DNA from: DATGCT01 sp964495575
GTDB taxonomy: Bacteria; Patescibacteriota; Minisyncoccia; UBA6257; GWB1-50-10
NCBI GenBank assembly: GCA_964495575.1
Contig: CAZBVS010000001.1
Span: 1-61,046, forward strand
Direction: 5' to 3'
Length of the DNA: 61,046 nucleotides
In this document: positions 27,379 to 33,246 of the stretch, one piece after another
Numbering within the stretch: the stretch's first letter is position 1
Layout: every line of letters starts with the position of its first letter
Made by a program: the position numbers and the translations under genes
The notes under the pieces: generated by a model
The model's database searches: none
What the model was told of the DNA's origin: nothing
The model's input: the letters and a program-made list of their open reading frames with translations, nothing else

Positions 27379-27397
27379 CTCTCTATTTAATAGAGAG
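27379..27397 (-). promoter_or_regulatory. Short hairpin in pnp leader
   Basis: CTCTCTA-TTTAA-TAGAGAG, a 7-bp stem with a 5-nt loop, about 35-50 nt upstream of the pnp start. It is the proximal hairpin of the pnp 5' leader. Confidence 0.6.
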
Positions 27398-27403
27398 AAT
27401 ATG

Positions 27404-27493
27404 AACTATTTAAAGGGTTTTAGACACATCCGAATAACTCGAAATATTTCGGGACATTCGGATGTATCTATAATTGCCATTCTTTAAATAGTT
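27404..27493 (-). promoter_or_regulatory. Nested inverted repeat between the NYN gene and pnp
   Basis: The outer arms AACTATTTAAAG (27404-27415) and CTTTAAATAGTT (27482-27493) are perfect 12-mers. Inside them, 15-nt arms at 27421-27435 and 27456-27470 (core ACATCCGAAT/ATTCGGATGT) pair with a single G-U, around a palindrome CGAAATATTTCG. The outer arm overlaps the stop codon of the NYN gene. The combined structure is about 90 nt, much longer than a simple terminator and without a U-tract. Its position matches the RNase III-processed pnp leader of E. coli. Confidence 0.7.
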
Positions 27494-28016
27494 ATTTTTT
27501 ATTACCTTTTTTAGGGATATTCATCAGAAGCTTGCTGAACTTCTCAATTTTCAAGAAACGATCAGCCGACTCTATTAAGTCTGATGAGGCAGTTTTAGTG
27601 AAAGCACCCACCTCTACTTGTTTACCCAACCCCCATTTTAGGTACTCAACAAGAGGTATAAAGTCACCGTCTCCAGTTACTATAATCACTGAATCAAGCG
27701 TTCGTGAGATGCGGATTGCATCTACCGCCATTCCTACATCCCAGTCAGCTTTCTTAGCTCCGCCAGGAAAAGTTTGTAAATCTTTTACTCTTAGCTCAAA
27801 CCCCGCCTTTTTCAAAGCTTCAAAAAAGTCTTTTTCTCCTAAAGCAGTCTCACTTTTAACAACATAGGCTACTGCACGTACTAAAATACGATCACCTACT
27901 AATTTCTTCAGGAGTTTTTTAAAATTAACTCTTGCGTTATATATGTTTTTTGCTGAATGATAAAGGTTCTGTACATCAACAAAAACGCCTACTCTTTGAT
28001 CTTTCTGCTGTATCAT
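27492..28016 (-). CDS. NYN-domain (LabA/DUF88-like) protein
   Basis: 174 aa. The PIN-like NYN fold is shown by VGVFVDVQNLYHSAKN (about 10-25, with the first acidic residues), KKADWDVGMAVDAIRIS (about 87-103) and VIIVTGDGDFIPLVEYL (about 110-126), which together supply the Asp cluster that binds metal in nuclease relatives. NYN proteins are predicted RNA-processing nucleases. Its place between rpsO (2 nt away) and pnp supports an RNA-processing role. The two-helix C-terminal end is Lys-rich. Confidence 0.9.
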   Translation of the reverse strand: MIQQKDQRVGVFVDVQNLYHSAKNIYNARVNFKKLLKKLVGDRILVRAVAYVVKSETALGEKDFFEALKKAGFELRVKDLQTFPGGAKKADWDVGMAVDAIRISRTLDSVIIVTGDGDFIPLVEYLKWGLGKQVEVGAFTKTASSDLIESADRFLKIEKFSKLLMNIPKKGNKK

Positions 28017-28018
28017 AA

Positions 28019-28291
28019 TTATCTCCTCTCAATTCCTAGCTCCTTGGTCAACTTTTTATAATTTTCTTCATTCTCTTGTTTTAGGTAGTTAAGGAGCCTT
28101 CTTCTTTTTCCGACCATTTTCAAAAGACCTCTTCTTGAGTGGTGGTCCTTTTTATGTTTTTTCAAATGATCAGCTAACTTTGAAATCCGTTTGGTTAGCA
28201 AACCAATCTGAACCTCAGCTGATCCAGTATCTTTTTTATGTTTTTGAGTTTTTTTAATAGTAGACTGTTTCTGTCTTTTAGATAAAGCCAT
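28019..28291 (-). CDS. rpsO: 30S ribosomal protein S15
   Basis: 90 aa, the usual S15 length, from the ATG at 28289-28291 (MALSKRQKQ). A longer in-frame start would add 24 residues unlike any S15 and was not used. S15 binds 16S rRNA helices 20-22 in early 30S assembly; the conserved GSAEVQIGLLTKRI, HLKKHKKDHHSRRGLL and RRRLLNYLK segments are present. It is the first gene of the rpsO-NYN-pnp operon. The upstream sequence is AT-rich with no clear Shine-Dalgarno site. Confidence 0.97.
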   Translation of the reverse strand: MALSKRQKQSTIKKTQKHKKDTGSAEVQIGLLTKRISKLADHLKKHKKDHHSRRGLLKMVGKRRRLLNYLKQENEENYKKLTKELGIERR

Positions 28292-28400
28292 ATATAATGT
28301 AATTTTAATATTTATTTTACTTTTTCTAATTCCAACTATATCTTCTATTCTTGAATTAATCAAGTCTCTTAGTAAATTTTTAGTTATTTAAAATAAAAAA

Positions 28401-28421
28401 GGGATGGCGAACCGCCATCCC
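28401..28421 (-). terminator. Strong intrinsic terminator upstream of rpsO
   Basis: GGGATGGCG-GTT-CGCCATCCC (minus strand), a perfect 9-bp stem followed by TTTTTTATTTT. It ends the transcript carrying the 17-codon ORF (28433-28486) and/or the recombinase gene. Confidence 0.92.
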
Positions 28422-28432
28422 CGCAATAAGAC

Positions 28433-28486
28433 TCATTTGGCCTGAAACTGTCCCTGAAGAACAGCGGAGGAAAACCTCTTCGCCAT
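28433..28486 (-). CDS. Possible 17-aa small protein or leader peptide
   Basis: ATG at 28486, TGA at 28433-28435, encoding MAKRFSSAVLQGQFQAK. A strong GGAGG lies 5 nt upstream of the ATG (28492-28496), a spacing and strength found in few genes here. A 6-bp hairpin (GCCCTT/AAGGGC, about 28511-28526) lies upstream and the terminator at 28401 follows 11 nt after the stop. The peptide is basic with no membrane segment. It could be a real microprotein or a remnant; homologues would decide. Confidence 0.4.
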   Translation of the reverse strand: MAKRFSSAVLQGQFQAK

Positions 28487-28597
28487 AATATCCTCCATTT
28501 TTATGATTACGCCCTTGAGAAAGGGCTTGTTTCGTACAAAGTATTAAATAACTATCCTCTAAATTAGCACCCAGCTCTTATTTAGTCAAGGACTAAC

Positions 28598-29428
28598 TTA
28601 ACTTTTTAACCTTTCTTTGTATGCTTTAGTTACAGATATATCACTATGACCAAGTATCTCTTTAGCTTTTCCTAGATCTGTTCTTTTAAATAAGGAAGCA
28701 GCAAAGGAGTCCCTTAACGTCTGAGGGGTTATATTTGATATTCCAGCTTTCCTACCAAATCTATTAAGCAGCCTTTGAACCGAACGAGGACTTATTCTCC
28801 CTAGCACTCTTCCTTTTTTAGTTAAAGAAACAAACAAAGCACTTTCTTGATCATCTCTCTGTTTTAAGTAATCTTTTATTTTCTTCACCGCTAATTTTGA
28901 TAAATGAATTTTTCTCTCTTTATTGTTTTTGTCTTTTATAACAAGTATTCCCGAATCTAAATCAATTTTCTTATCTAATCTACATAACTCAGATACCTTA
29001 ATTCTAGTAGATATCAGAGTTTCAAAAATTGCTCTGTTTCTTTTTTCCCTTAATCCTTGATTTCTTAAATCTCTTAGCTTTTTTATTTCTTCCTTGCTTA
29101 ATACCTCCAGTGTCTCTTTTTGATGTTTAAACAATCGTACTTCTTCAAGGTTTAAAACCTTATCCTTTTTATTTTTAATAAACTTTAAAAAACTTCTTAA
29201 GCCTATTAAATAGTAGTTCTGGGTTGTTTTTTTAATTTTTCTTCCTTTTAGCACATTTTTGTATCTTTTAATCTTTCTTAGACTAATATCTTCCAATCTT
29301 TTTACTTTCATAGAGCTTAAGAAATTATTAACGTACCGTTTATAGTTTTTAATTGTTGTTTTATCTAACCCCTGGGTTTTTAAGTAACGTAAGTACTCTT
29401 TTTTAAGATTTTTTATATTTTCCATCAA
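28598..29428 (-). CDS. xerC: Xer-type tyrosine recombinase, divergent active site
   Basis: 276 aa, normal for XerC/D or related integrases. The N-terminal SAM-like DNA-binding domain spans 1-100 (YLKTQGLDKTTIKNYKRYV). In the catalytic domain the usual R-V-S-E-L Arg is Lys144 (TRIKVSEL), the catalytic Lys is probably within IKDKNNKERK (165-173), and the H-x-x-R box reads Gln236-Thr-Leu-Arg239 with Asp240 where His is usual. LGHSDISVTKAY supplies His261 and Tyr270. Two of the six conserved catalytic positions are therefore changed. It could be a weakened or specialised chromosome-dimer resolvase; no attachment site was found nearby. Confidence 0.8.
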   Translation of the reverse strand: MMENIKNLKKEYLRYLKTQGLDKTTIKNYKRYVNNFLSSMKVKRLEDISLRKIKRYKNVLKGRKIKKTTQNYYLIGLRSFLKFIKNKKDKVLNLEEVRLFKHQKETLEVLSKEEIKKLRDLRNQGLREKRNRAIFETLISTRIKVSELCRLDKKIDLDSGILVIKDKNNKERKIHLSKLAVKKIKDYLKQRDDQESALFVSLTKKGRVLGRISPRSVQRLLNRFGRKAGISNITPQTLRDSFAASLFKRTDLGKAKEILGHSDISVTKAYKERLKS

Positions 29429-29490
29429 CTAAATTATACCTTAAAACCTGTCGCAAAACATGTGTAAAAAACTTGTATTGGGTTTTAATA

Positions 29491-29499
29491 TGGTATAAT
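29491..29499 (+). promoter_or_regulatory. Extended -10 promoter of the LysM/M23 gene
   Basis: TGG directly followed by TATAAT (29494-29499), with TTGTAT 15 nt upstream. The predicted start leaves a leader of about 6 nt before the ATG at 29512. The same TGG-TATAAT occurs ahead of htrA. Confidence 0.6.
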
Positions 29500-29511
29500 G
29501 TTTACATTGAT

Positions 29512-30555
29512 ATGGATATCGAAGATATATACTCCCTGACCAGGGACATGTTAAAAAAAGCCAATTTTTGGCTGAGTTTGCTTATTTTATCAATCTTAGT
29601 GGTAAACGGGTTTCTTGTAAGCTCAATTAATGACAGCGACCCTTATAACAGTCGTTGGAGTTTTGGAGGACCGGTAAAAACAAGTTTAGATACCGCTACC
29701 TCTCTTGATTTTCAAACAACTACATTTGAAAGCTCAGCATCACAAAATGAAGAAGGTGGTGCTTCTTTTGTATATTTAGAAGACGGTTCAGCCGTGGGAG
29801 CTTCTCATACATACTCAAACGTTATCCCTACTCGACAAGGTCTTATGAAATACAAGGTGGGTAAAGGAGACACCTTGTCTGAGATAGCGGCTCAGTTTGG
29901 GGTTACCTTAGACACAATAAAATGGGCTAACCTAGATGTAGGATCCATGATCTCTCCTGGTGATGAACTAACGATTCTTCCTGTTTCTGGGATTCTTTAT
30001 GAAGTACAGCCCGAAGACACTCTAGAAAGTGTAGCTGCTAAATACAGAATAAATCCCGAACTTATCAAAAAATACAACCCCGAATACCAAAAACTTTTTG
30101 AGTCTCCAAGGCAGATGGTGATTCTTCCATACGCAAAACCACTTAATAAGTGGTCTTATGTTAACCAATATCAAGAAAATCTTCCTAATCTTGATAACTA
30201 CTTTACTCTTCCTGCTCGTGGATGGAACTGGGGTGAACTTCATTATTACAACGCTATTGATATTGCTGCTGACTGTGGTAAATCTGTCTATGCCGCCGCA
30301 GAAGGTCTTGTGATAGAAGAATCTGATAATAATCGTTGGAATGAAGGGTATGGAAACTACCTCTTTATAGAACACCCTAACGGTACCAAGACAAAATACG
30401 CCCACACCTTAGAAAACTTAGTTTCCGAAGGAGAATATGTACTTCAAGGAGAGGAAATAGCTTTGATAGGTAACACAGGTAATACAGACGGACCAACCGG
30501 TTGCCATCTTCACTTTGAGGTATACGGCGCCCGAAACCCATTTGCTGTGAAATAA
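29512..30555 (+). CDS. LysM-M23 peptidoglycan endopeptidase (anchored)
   Basis: 347 aa from the ATG at 29512 (MDIEDIYSL), chosen because the promoter lies between it and an earlier in-frame ATG. One membrane anchor spans about 18-37. Two LysM domains (about 112-156, KYKVGKGDTLSEIAAQFGV; about 160-205) bind peptidoglycan. The C-terminal M23 (lysostaphin-type) domain has HYYNAIDIA for the first zinc ligands and HLHFEV for the last. Such enzymes cut cross-links in cell-wall growth or division. The protein ends 29 nt before its own terminator at 30584. Confidence 0.92.
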   Translation: MDIEDIYSLTRDMLKKANFWLSLLILSILVVNGFLVSSINDSDPYNSRWSFGGPVKTSLDTATSLDFQTTTFESSASQNEEGGASFVYLEDGSAVGASHTYSNVIPTRQGLMKYKVGKGDTLSEIAAQFGVTLDTIKWANLDVGSMISPGDELTILPVSGILYEVQPEDTLESVAAKYRINPELIKKYNPEYQKLFESPRQMVILPYAKPLNKWSYVNQYQENLPNLDNYFTLPARGWNWGELHYYNAIDIAADCGKSVYAAAEGLVIEESDNNRWNEGYGNYLFIEHPNGTKTKYAHTLENLVSEGEYVLQGEEIALIGNTGNTDGPTGCHLHFEVYGARNPFAVK

Positions 30556-30583
30556 TAAATCTGATTTAAAATAAAAAAATAAA

Positions 30584-30604
30584 AACCAGCTGAGACAGCT
30601 GGTT
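30584..30604 (+). terminator. Terminator after LysM/M23 gene
   Basis: AACCAGCTG-AGA-CAGCTGGTT, a 9-bp perfect stem followed by TATTTTAT, 28 nt past the stop codon. Confidence 0.88.
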
Positions 30605-30617
30605 TATTTTATATAAT

Positions 30618-30753
30618 TGGTGGAGCTGGCAGGACTTTAACCTGCACCCCTTGCCTGAAAAAGCAAGTATTCTTTCAATCAGGGTTCCTTTACGTTATAC
30701 AAACTTCTACGTTTGTATAACCGGGAACGGCTGACGACTTGAACTACAGCTCC
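30618..30753 (-). ncRNA. Aberrant tRNA-like RNA with encoded CCA (136 nt)
   Basis: The ends form a 7-bp acceptor stem GGAGCTG/CAGCTCC followed by A and CCA, and the 3' side has a T arm GCAGG-TTAAAGT-CCTGC. The rest departs from a tRNA. A D-arm-like GTT/AGC is followed by a long, nearly perfect hairpin (GTTCC..GGAAC enclosing GTTATACAAAC/GTTTGTATAAC). Then CCTGA and TCAGG flank a 20-nt loop that could hold a GAA (Phe) anticodon with about 13 extra nt. It may be a tRNA-Phe with insertions, a tRNA pseudogene or a tRNA-like structured RNA. It differs from tmRNA in the D-loop and lacks a tag-coding region. Confidence 0.45.
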
Positions 30754-30801
30754 TTATTTTTAATGTACACCTAATTTTAAAGGTACAGTTTTCCAAGATA
30801 A

Positions 30802-30822
30802 AAACCCGCAAAATACGGGTTT
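30802..30822 (-). terminator. Weak hairpin with U-tract near tRNA-like RNA
   Basis: AAACCCG / CGGGTTT, 7-bp stem with a 7-nt loop. On the minus strand it is followed by TTTTATC. The stretch 30823-30938 holds nothing else recognisable. Confidence 0.5.
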
Positions 30823-30938
30823 CTTTATACATCCTTCAAAAAAGAAAAAGCGGCCGATGGGTTTTGTGAAGAATGTACTAGTTACTATTCTATTGATCTA
30901 AAATAATTTGTCAAATAATTTATCAACAAATAAAAAAA

Positions 30939-30960
30939 TAACCGGCTAGAAAGCCGGTTA
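30939..30960 (-). terminator. Terminator of DksA-like gene
   Basis: TAACCGGCT-TTCT-AGCCGGTTA (minus), 9-bp stem plus a run of seven T. It begins 8 nt beyond the stop of the DksA-like gene. Confidence 0.9.
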
Positions 30961-30968
30961 TTTAACTT

Positions 30969-31307
30969 TTACTTACCCTTTTTACACTTCTTGCATAATA
31001 CTGAAGCGGGATTAGCTTCCAGCACCTCTTCTTCTATCTCCTGCTCACATTCTTCGCATACTCCGTATGTACCAGCCTTTATTTTCTCTAAAGCTCTATT
31101 TATATCCTCCAGTCTTTCTTCTAGATTCATCTTTACATCAATGTAGTTAGCAAACTCCTCGCTTTCATCTGTTTCTTCATCCCCAGAATCAACGTCATCT
31201 CCAAAATCAAGATTCTTCTTTAAACTTTCTAATCTCTCTTGAACTTCTTCTCTTTCTTCTGATAAATCTTTTTTATACTCCTCTATTTTTTCTTTTGATA
31301 AAGACAT
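30969..31307 (-). CDS. DksA/TraR-family zinc-finger protein
   Basis: 112 aa. The N-terminal two-thirds are a charged coiled coil (EEYKKDLSEEREEVQERLE). The C-terminus is a Cys4 zinc finger, Cys84-x2-Cys87 (CEEC) and Cys105-x2-Cys108 (CKKC), with the family's TYGVCEECEQEI context. DksA/TraR proteins bind the RNA polymerase secondary channel and modulate transcription, often with ppGpp. It is a single-gene unit with its own terminator. The short form resembles YocK/TraR more than E. coli DksA (151 aa). Confidence 0.9.
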   Translation of the reverse strand: MSLSKEKIEEYKKDLSEEREEVQERLESLKKNLDFGDDVDSGDEETDESEEFANYIDVKMNLEERLEDINRALEKIKAGTYGVCEECEQEIEEEVLEANPASVLCKKCKKGK

Positions 31308-31394
31308 GTTTTTATTTATGTTATTTCTTTATAAATTCTATCACATCTAGGACATCCAGCAAACATATTTCTTGCGCTCTATTTAATTACTTCA

Positions 31395-31400
31395 TATAGT
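31395..31400 (+). promoter_or_regulatory. Likely -10 box of tsaD
   Basis: TATAGT with the ATG 9 nt after its end, so the mRNA is leaderless or has a 2-nt leader. No Shine-Dalgarno sequence. Confidence 0.45.
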
Positions 31401-31408
31401 ATAAAGGT

Positions 31409-32446
31409 ATGAAAATATTATCCATAGAAACCTCTTGTGATGAAACTGGTATTTCTTTAGTTAATATTGAAGGAAGTCTTTCATCACTCAAAATAAATAT
31501 ATTAAAAGAATTAGTCGCTACTCAAATAAAGGTTCATCGAGAATATGGCGGCGTAGTTCCTGGTTTAGCAAGAAGAGAACACGAAAAAAACTTACCTATC
31601 TTGTTTGATAAGATAGGTTCTTCAAAATTAAACCCAGACCTTCTTTCTGTTACCGTAGGCCCCGGCCTTGATCCTTGTCTTTGGAGCGGTATAAACTATA
31701 CACAAAAGATTCATAAAGAATGTTTTTCTGATATTCCGCTTATTGGTACAAATCATCTTGAAGGACATCTTTTCAGCTTTGTTTTGGACGATGAATTCAG
31801 AGTGAAAGAAAACAAATATTCGGTAAAAAATATTGATGATAATTTTCCGGCAATAGGGTTAGTGGTAAGTGGAGGGCACACCATAATTATTCACATGCGA
31901 TCTTTAACAGACTGGGAAATTTTAGGCCAAACAAGAGATGATGCTGTAGGGGAAGCTTTTGATAAAGTTGCTAGACTCATTGACCTCCCCTACCCTGGAG
32001 GTCCTAAAATCGAAAAGCTATCCAAGGAACACAACGGAGAAAAACTTGATTTTCCTGAACCAATGATTCATTCCAAAAACTATGACTTTAGCTACTCCGG
32101 TCTCAAAACACACATCCTCTACCACCTAAGAGATAACCCAGATGAGAACAAAGCTGCCATAGCTTACTCCTTCCAGGAATCGGCCTTTGCCCCGCTTGTG
32201 AAAAAAGCAAAAAGAGCTGTCCGAGAATATGATGCCAACTCAATCCTTCTCTCCGGCGGCGTGGCCGCAAACAACACCCTAAAGAACAAACTTAAAGATT
32301 TATCCAACAAACTAAATATTACTTTCAGATCAGCCCCTATTAAATACAACACCGACAACGGAACAATAATTGCCATAGCTTCATATATAAACCAACTCAC
32401 AGACAAAGAATATAAACTAGAAGCCCAACCAAACCTAGGTCTATAA
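31409..32446 (+). CDS. tsaD: tRNA N6-threonylcarbamoyladenosine transferase subunit
   Basis: TsaD (Kae1/Qri7 family) transfers threonylcarbamoyl to A37 of ANN-decoding tRNAs with TsaB and TsaE. 345 aa, normal. It starts with ILSIETSCDETG, has the metal-binding HLEGH (His116, His120), the nucleotide-binding SGGHTIIIHM and GEAFDKVARLIDLPYPGGP blocks, and ends with SGGVAANNTLK and the TDNGTIIAIAS motif. An essential gene in most bacteria. It precedes the 201-aa cassette, whose promoter begins 4 nt after the tsaD stop. Confidence 0.97.
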   Translation: MKILSIETSCDETGISLVNIEGSLSSLKINILKELVATQIKVHREYGGVVPGLARREHEKNLPILFDKIGSSKLNPDLLSVTVGPGLDPCLWSGINYTQKIHKECFSDIPLIGTNHLEGHLFSFVLDDEFRVKENKYSVKNIDDNFPAIGLVVSGGHTIIIHMRSLTDWEILGQTRDDAVGEAFDKVARLIDLPYPGGPKIEKLSKEHNGEKLDFPEPMIHSKNYDFSYSGLKTHILYHLRDNPDENKAAIAYSFQESAFAPLVKKAKRAVREYDANSILLSGGVAANNTLKNKLKDLSNKLNITFRSAPIKYNTDNGTIIAIASYINQLTDKEYKLEAQPNLGL

Positions 32447-32449
32447 TCC

Positions 32450-32478
32450 TTGACACAAGTTTAACGCTAATGTATAAT
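32450..32478 (+). promoter_or_regulatory. Near-consensus promoter of the 201-aa gene
   Basis: TTGACA (32450-32455), 17-nt spacer, TATAAT (32473-32478) with TG just upstream. This is the closest match to a sigma-70 consensus in the window and starts directly after the tsaD stop. Confidence 0.85.
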
Positions 32479-32503
32479 TAAAGCAGAAACTTGAAAAAAG
32501 GGA

Positions 32504-32527
32504 AATCCTAACCCTTGAATTAGGATT
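32504..32527 (+). promoter_or_regulatory. Leader hairpin of the 201-aa gene
   Basis: AATCCTAA / TTAGGATT with an 8-nt loop. It lies about 18 nt into the transcript and 10 nt before the Shine-Dalgarno site. Confidence 0.6.
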
Positions 32528-32549
32528 AATCTAAATAAGGAGGTATGCT

Positions 32550-33155
32550 ATGAATTCCATAGTAAGCCGTGATCTTTCCGTACATCAAGAACACGAACTC
32601 CTGCTCAAGCTTGAACAGGCAGGTCTTAACAGCAAAATGGCTCAAAAAGTTATTGAGTCAAAGAACAACAGGGTTGCTAAGGAGATGATCGAAGTTATAT
32701 CAGATGAGTTAAGTTCGGTCATCACCGTTGAAATAGAGACTAAATCCCTTCTCGATCTAAGAGAAGAGTATGGTACCGGTGAAGGTGGCTTTTACGACAA
32801 CGACTGGTGGCTCAACGAAGAGTTCGCTGAAAGTGTTCCCGAGCCGGGAATCTATGAGGTGAACGTCGAGAAACAGCTTGTCAACATGACTTACGACGAG
32901 CAGGTTGAAGCCATACCTGAAGGATGGGATTTTCCTCATCCGGCAGTTATTGCCCAAGTGATTCTAAAACACCACAAAGAAACTGGAGAAAATCTCTTGA
33001 AAGATTGGTGGACTCTCGCCTCTTTGACTGGTTCGGACGGCCGTCGTGTCCGCGTCGGCTACTTCGATTCCTGCGGTCTCAGCGTTCGCTACGTCCGGGA
33101 CGATATCCGCGTTTCCTATATCGGTGTTGTCACCGCTCGAAAAACAGACAAATAA
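32550..33155 (+). CDS. Unknown 201-aa protein, mosaic AT/GC composition
   Basis: Not recognised by name. It has an ideal AAGGAGG 6 nt before the ATG, unlike most neighbours. The first half (LLKLEQAGLNSKMAQKVIES) is helical and AT-rich. Residues 120-155 contain WDFPHPAVIAQVILKH; the last 45 residues, after SLTGSDGRRVRVGYFDS, are predicted beta-rich and encoded in GC-rich DNA (strings of CGT, CGC, GTC) that contrasts with the surrounding genome. No signal peptide, membrane segment or catalytic motif is seen. The unit has its own promoter, leader hairpin and terminator, so it is a complete cassette, perhaps acquired. I recall similar multi-copy proteins in CPR genomes but cannot verify that here. 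Confidence 0.75.
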   Translation: MNSIVSRDLSVHQEHELLLKLEQAGLNSKMAQKVIESKNNRVAKEMIEVISDELSSVITVEIETKSLLDLREEYGTGEGGFYDNDWWLNEEFAESVPEPGIYEVNVEKQLVNMTYDEQVEAIPEGWDFPHPAVIAQVILKHHKETGENLLKDWWTLASLTGSDGRRVRVGYFDSCGLSVRYVRDDIRVSYIGVVTARKTDK

Positions 33156-33175
33156 ATTAATTTCAAGGCATATTC

Positions 33176-33205
33176 AAAGCGCTCATATTCCCATATGAGC
33201 GCTTT
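33176..33205 (+). terminator. Strong terminator of the 201-aa cassette
   Basis: AAAGCGCTCATAT-TCCC-ATATGAGCGCTTT, a 13-bp perfect stem followed by more T. It separates the cassette from valS. Confidence 0.93.
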
Positions 33206-33230
33206 TTTCATTTGAGAAAATCAGCCATCT

Positions 33231-33239
33231 TGATAGAAT
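33231..33239 (+). promoter_or_regulatory. Extended -10 of valS, leaderless
   Basis: TGA followed by TAGAAT (33234-33239). The valS ATG starts 8 nt after the hexamer, at the predicted transcription start. Confidence 0.6.
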
Positions 33240-33246
33240 AAGACAT

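Noticed and set aside
28292..28363. Longer N-terminus for S15
   Set aside because: It adds 24 residues unlike S15; the ATG at 28291 gives the standard 90-aa protein.
30618..30753. Canonical tmRNA (ssrA)
   Set aside because: The 3' end CAGCTCCACCA is tmRNA-like, but the RNA is only 136 nt, has no tag-coding region, and its D-loop does not match.
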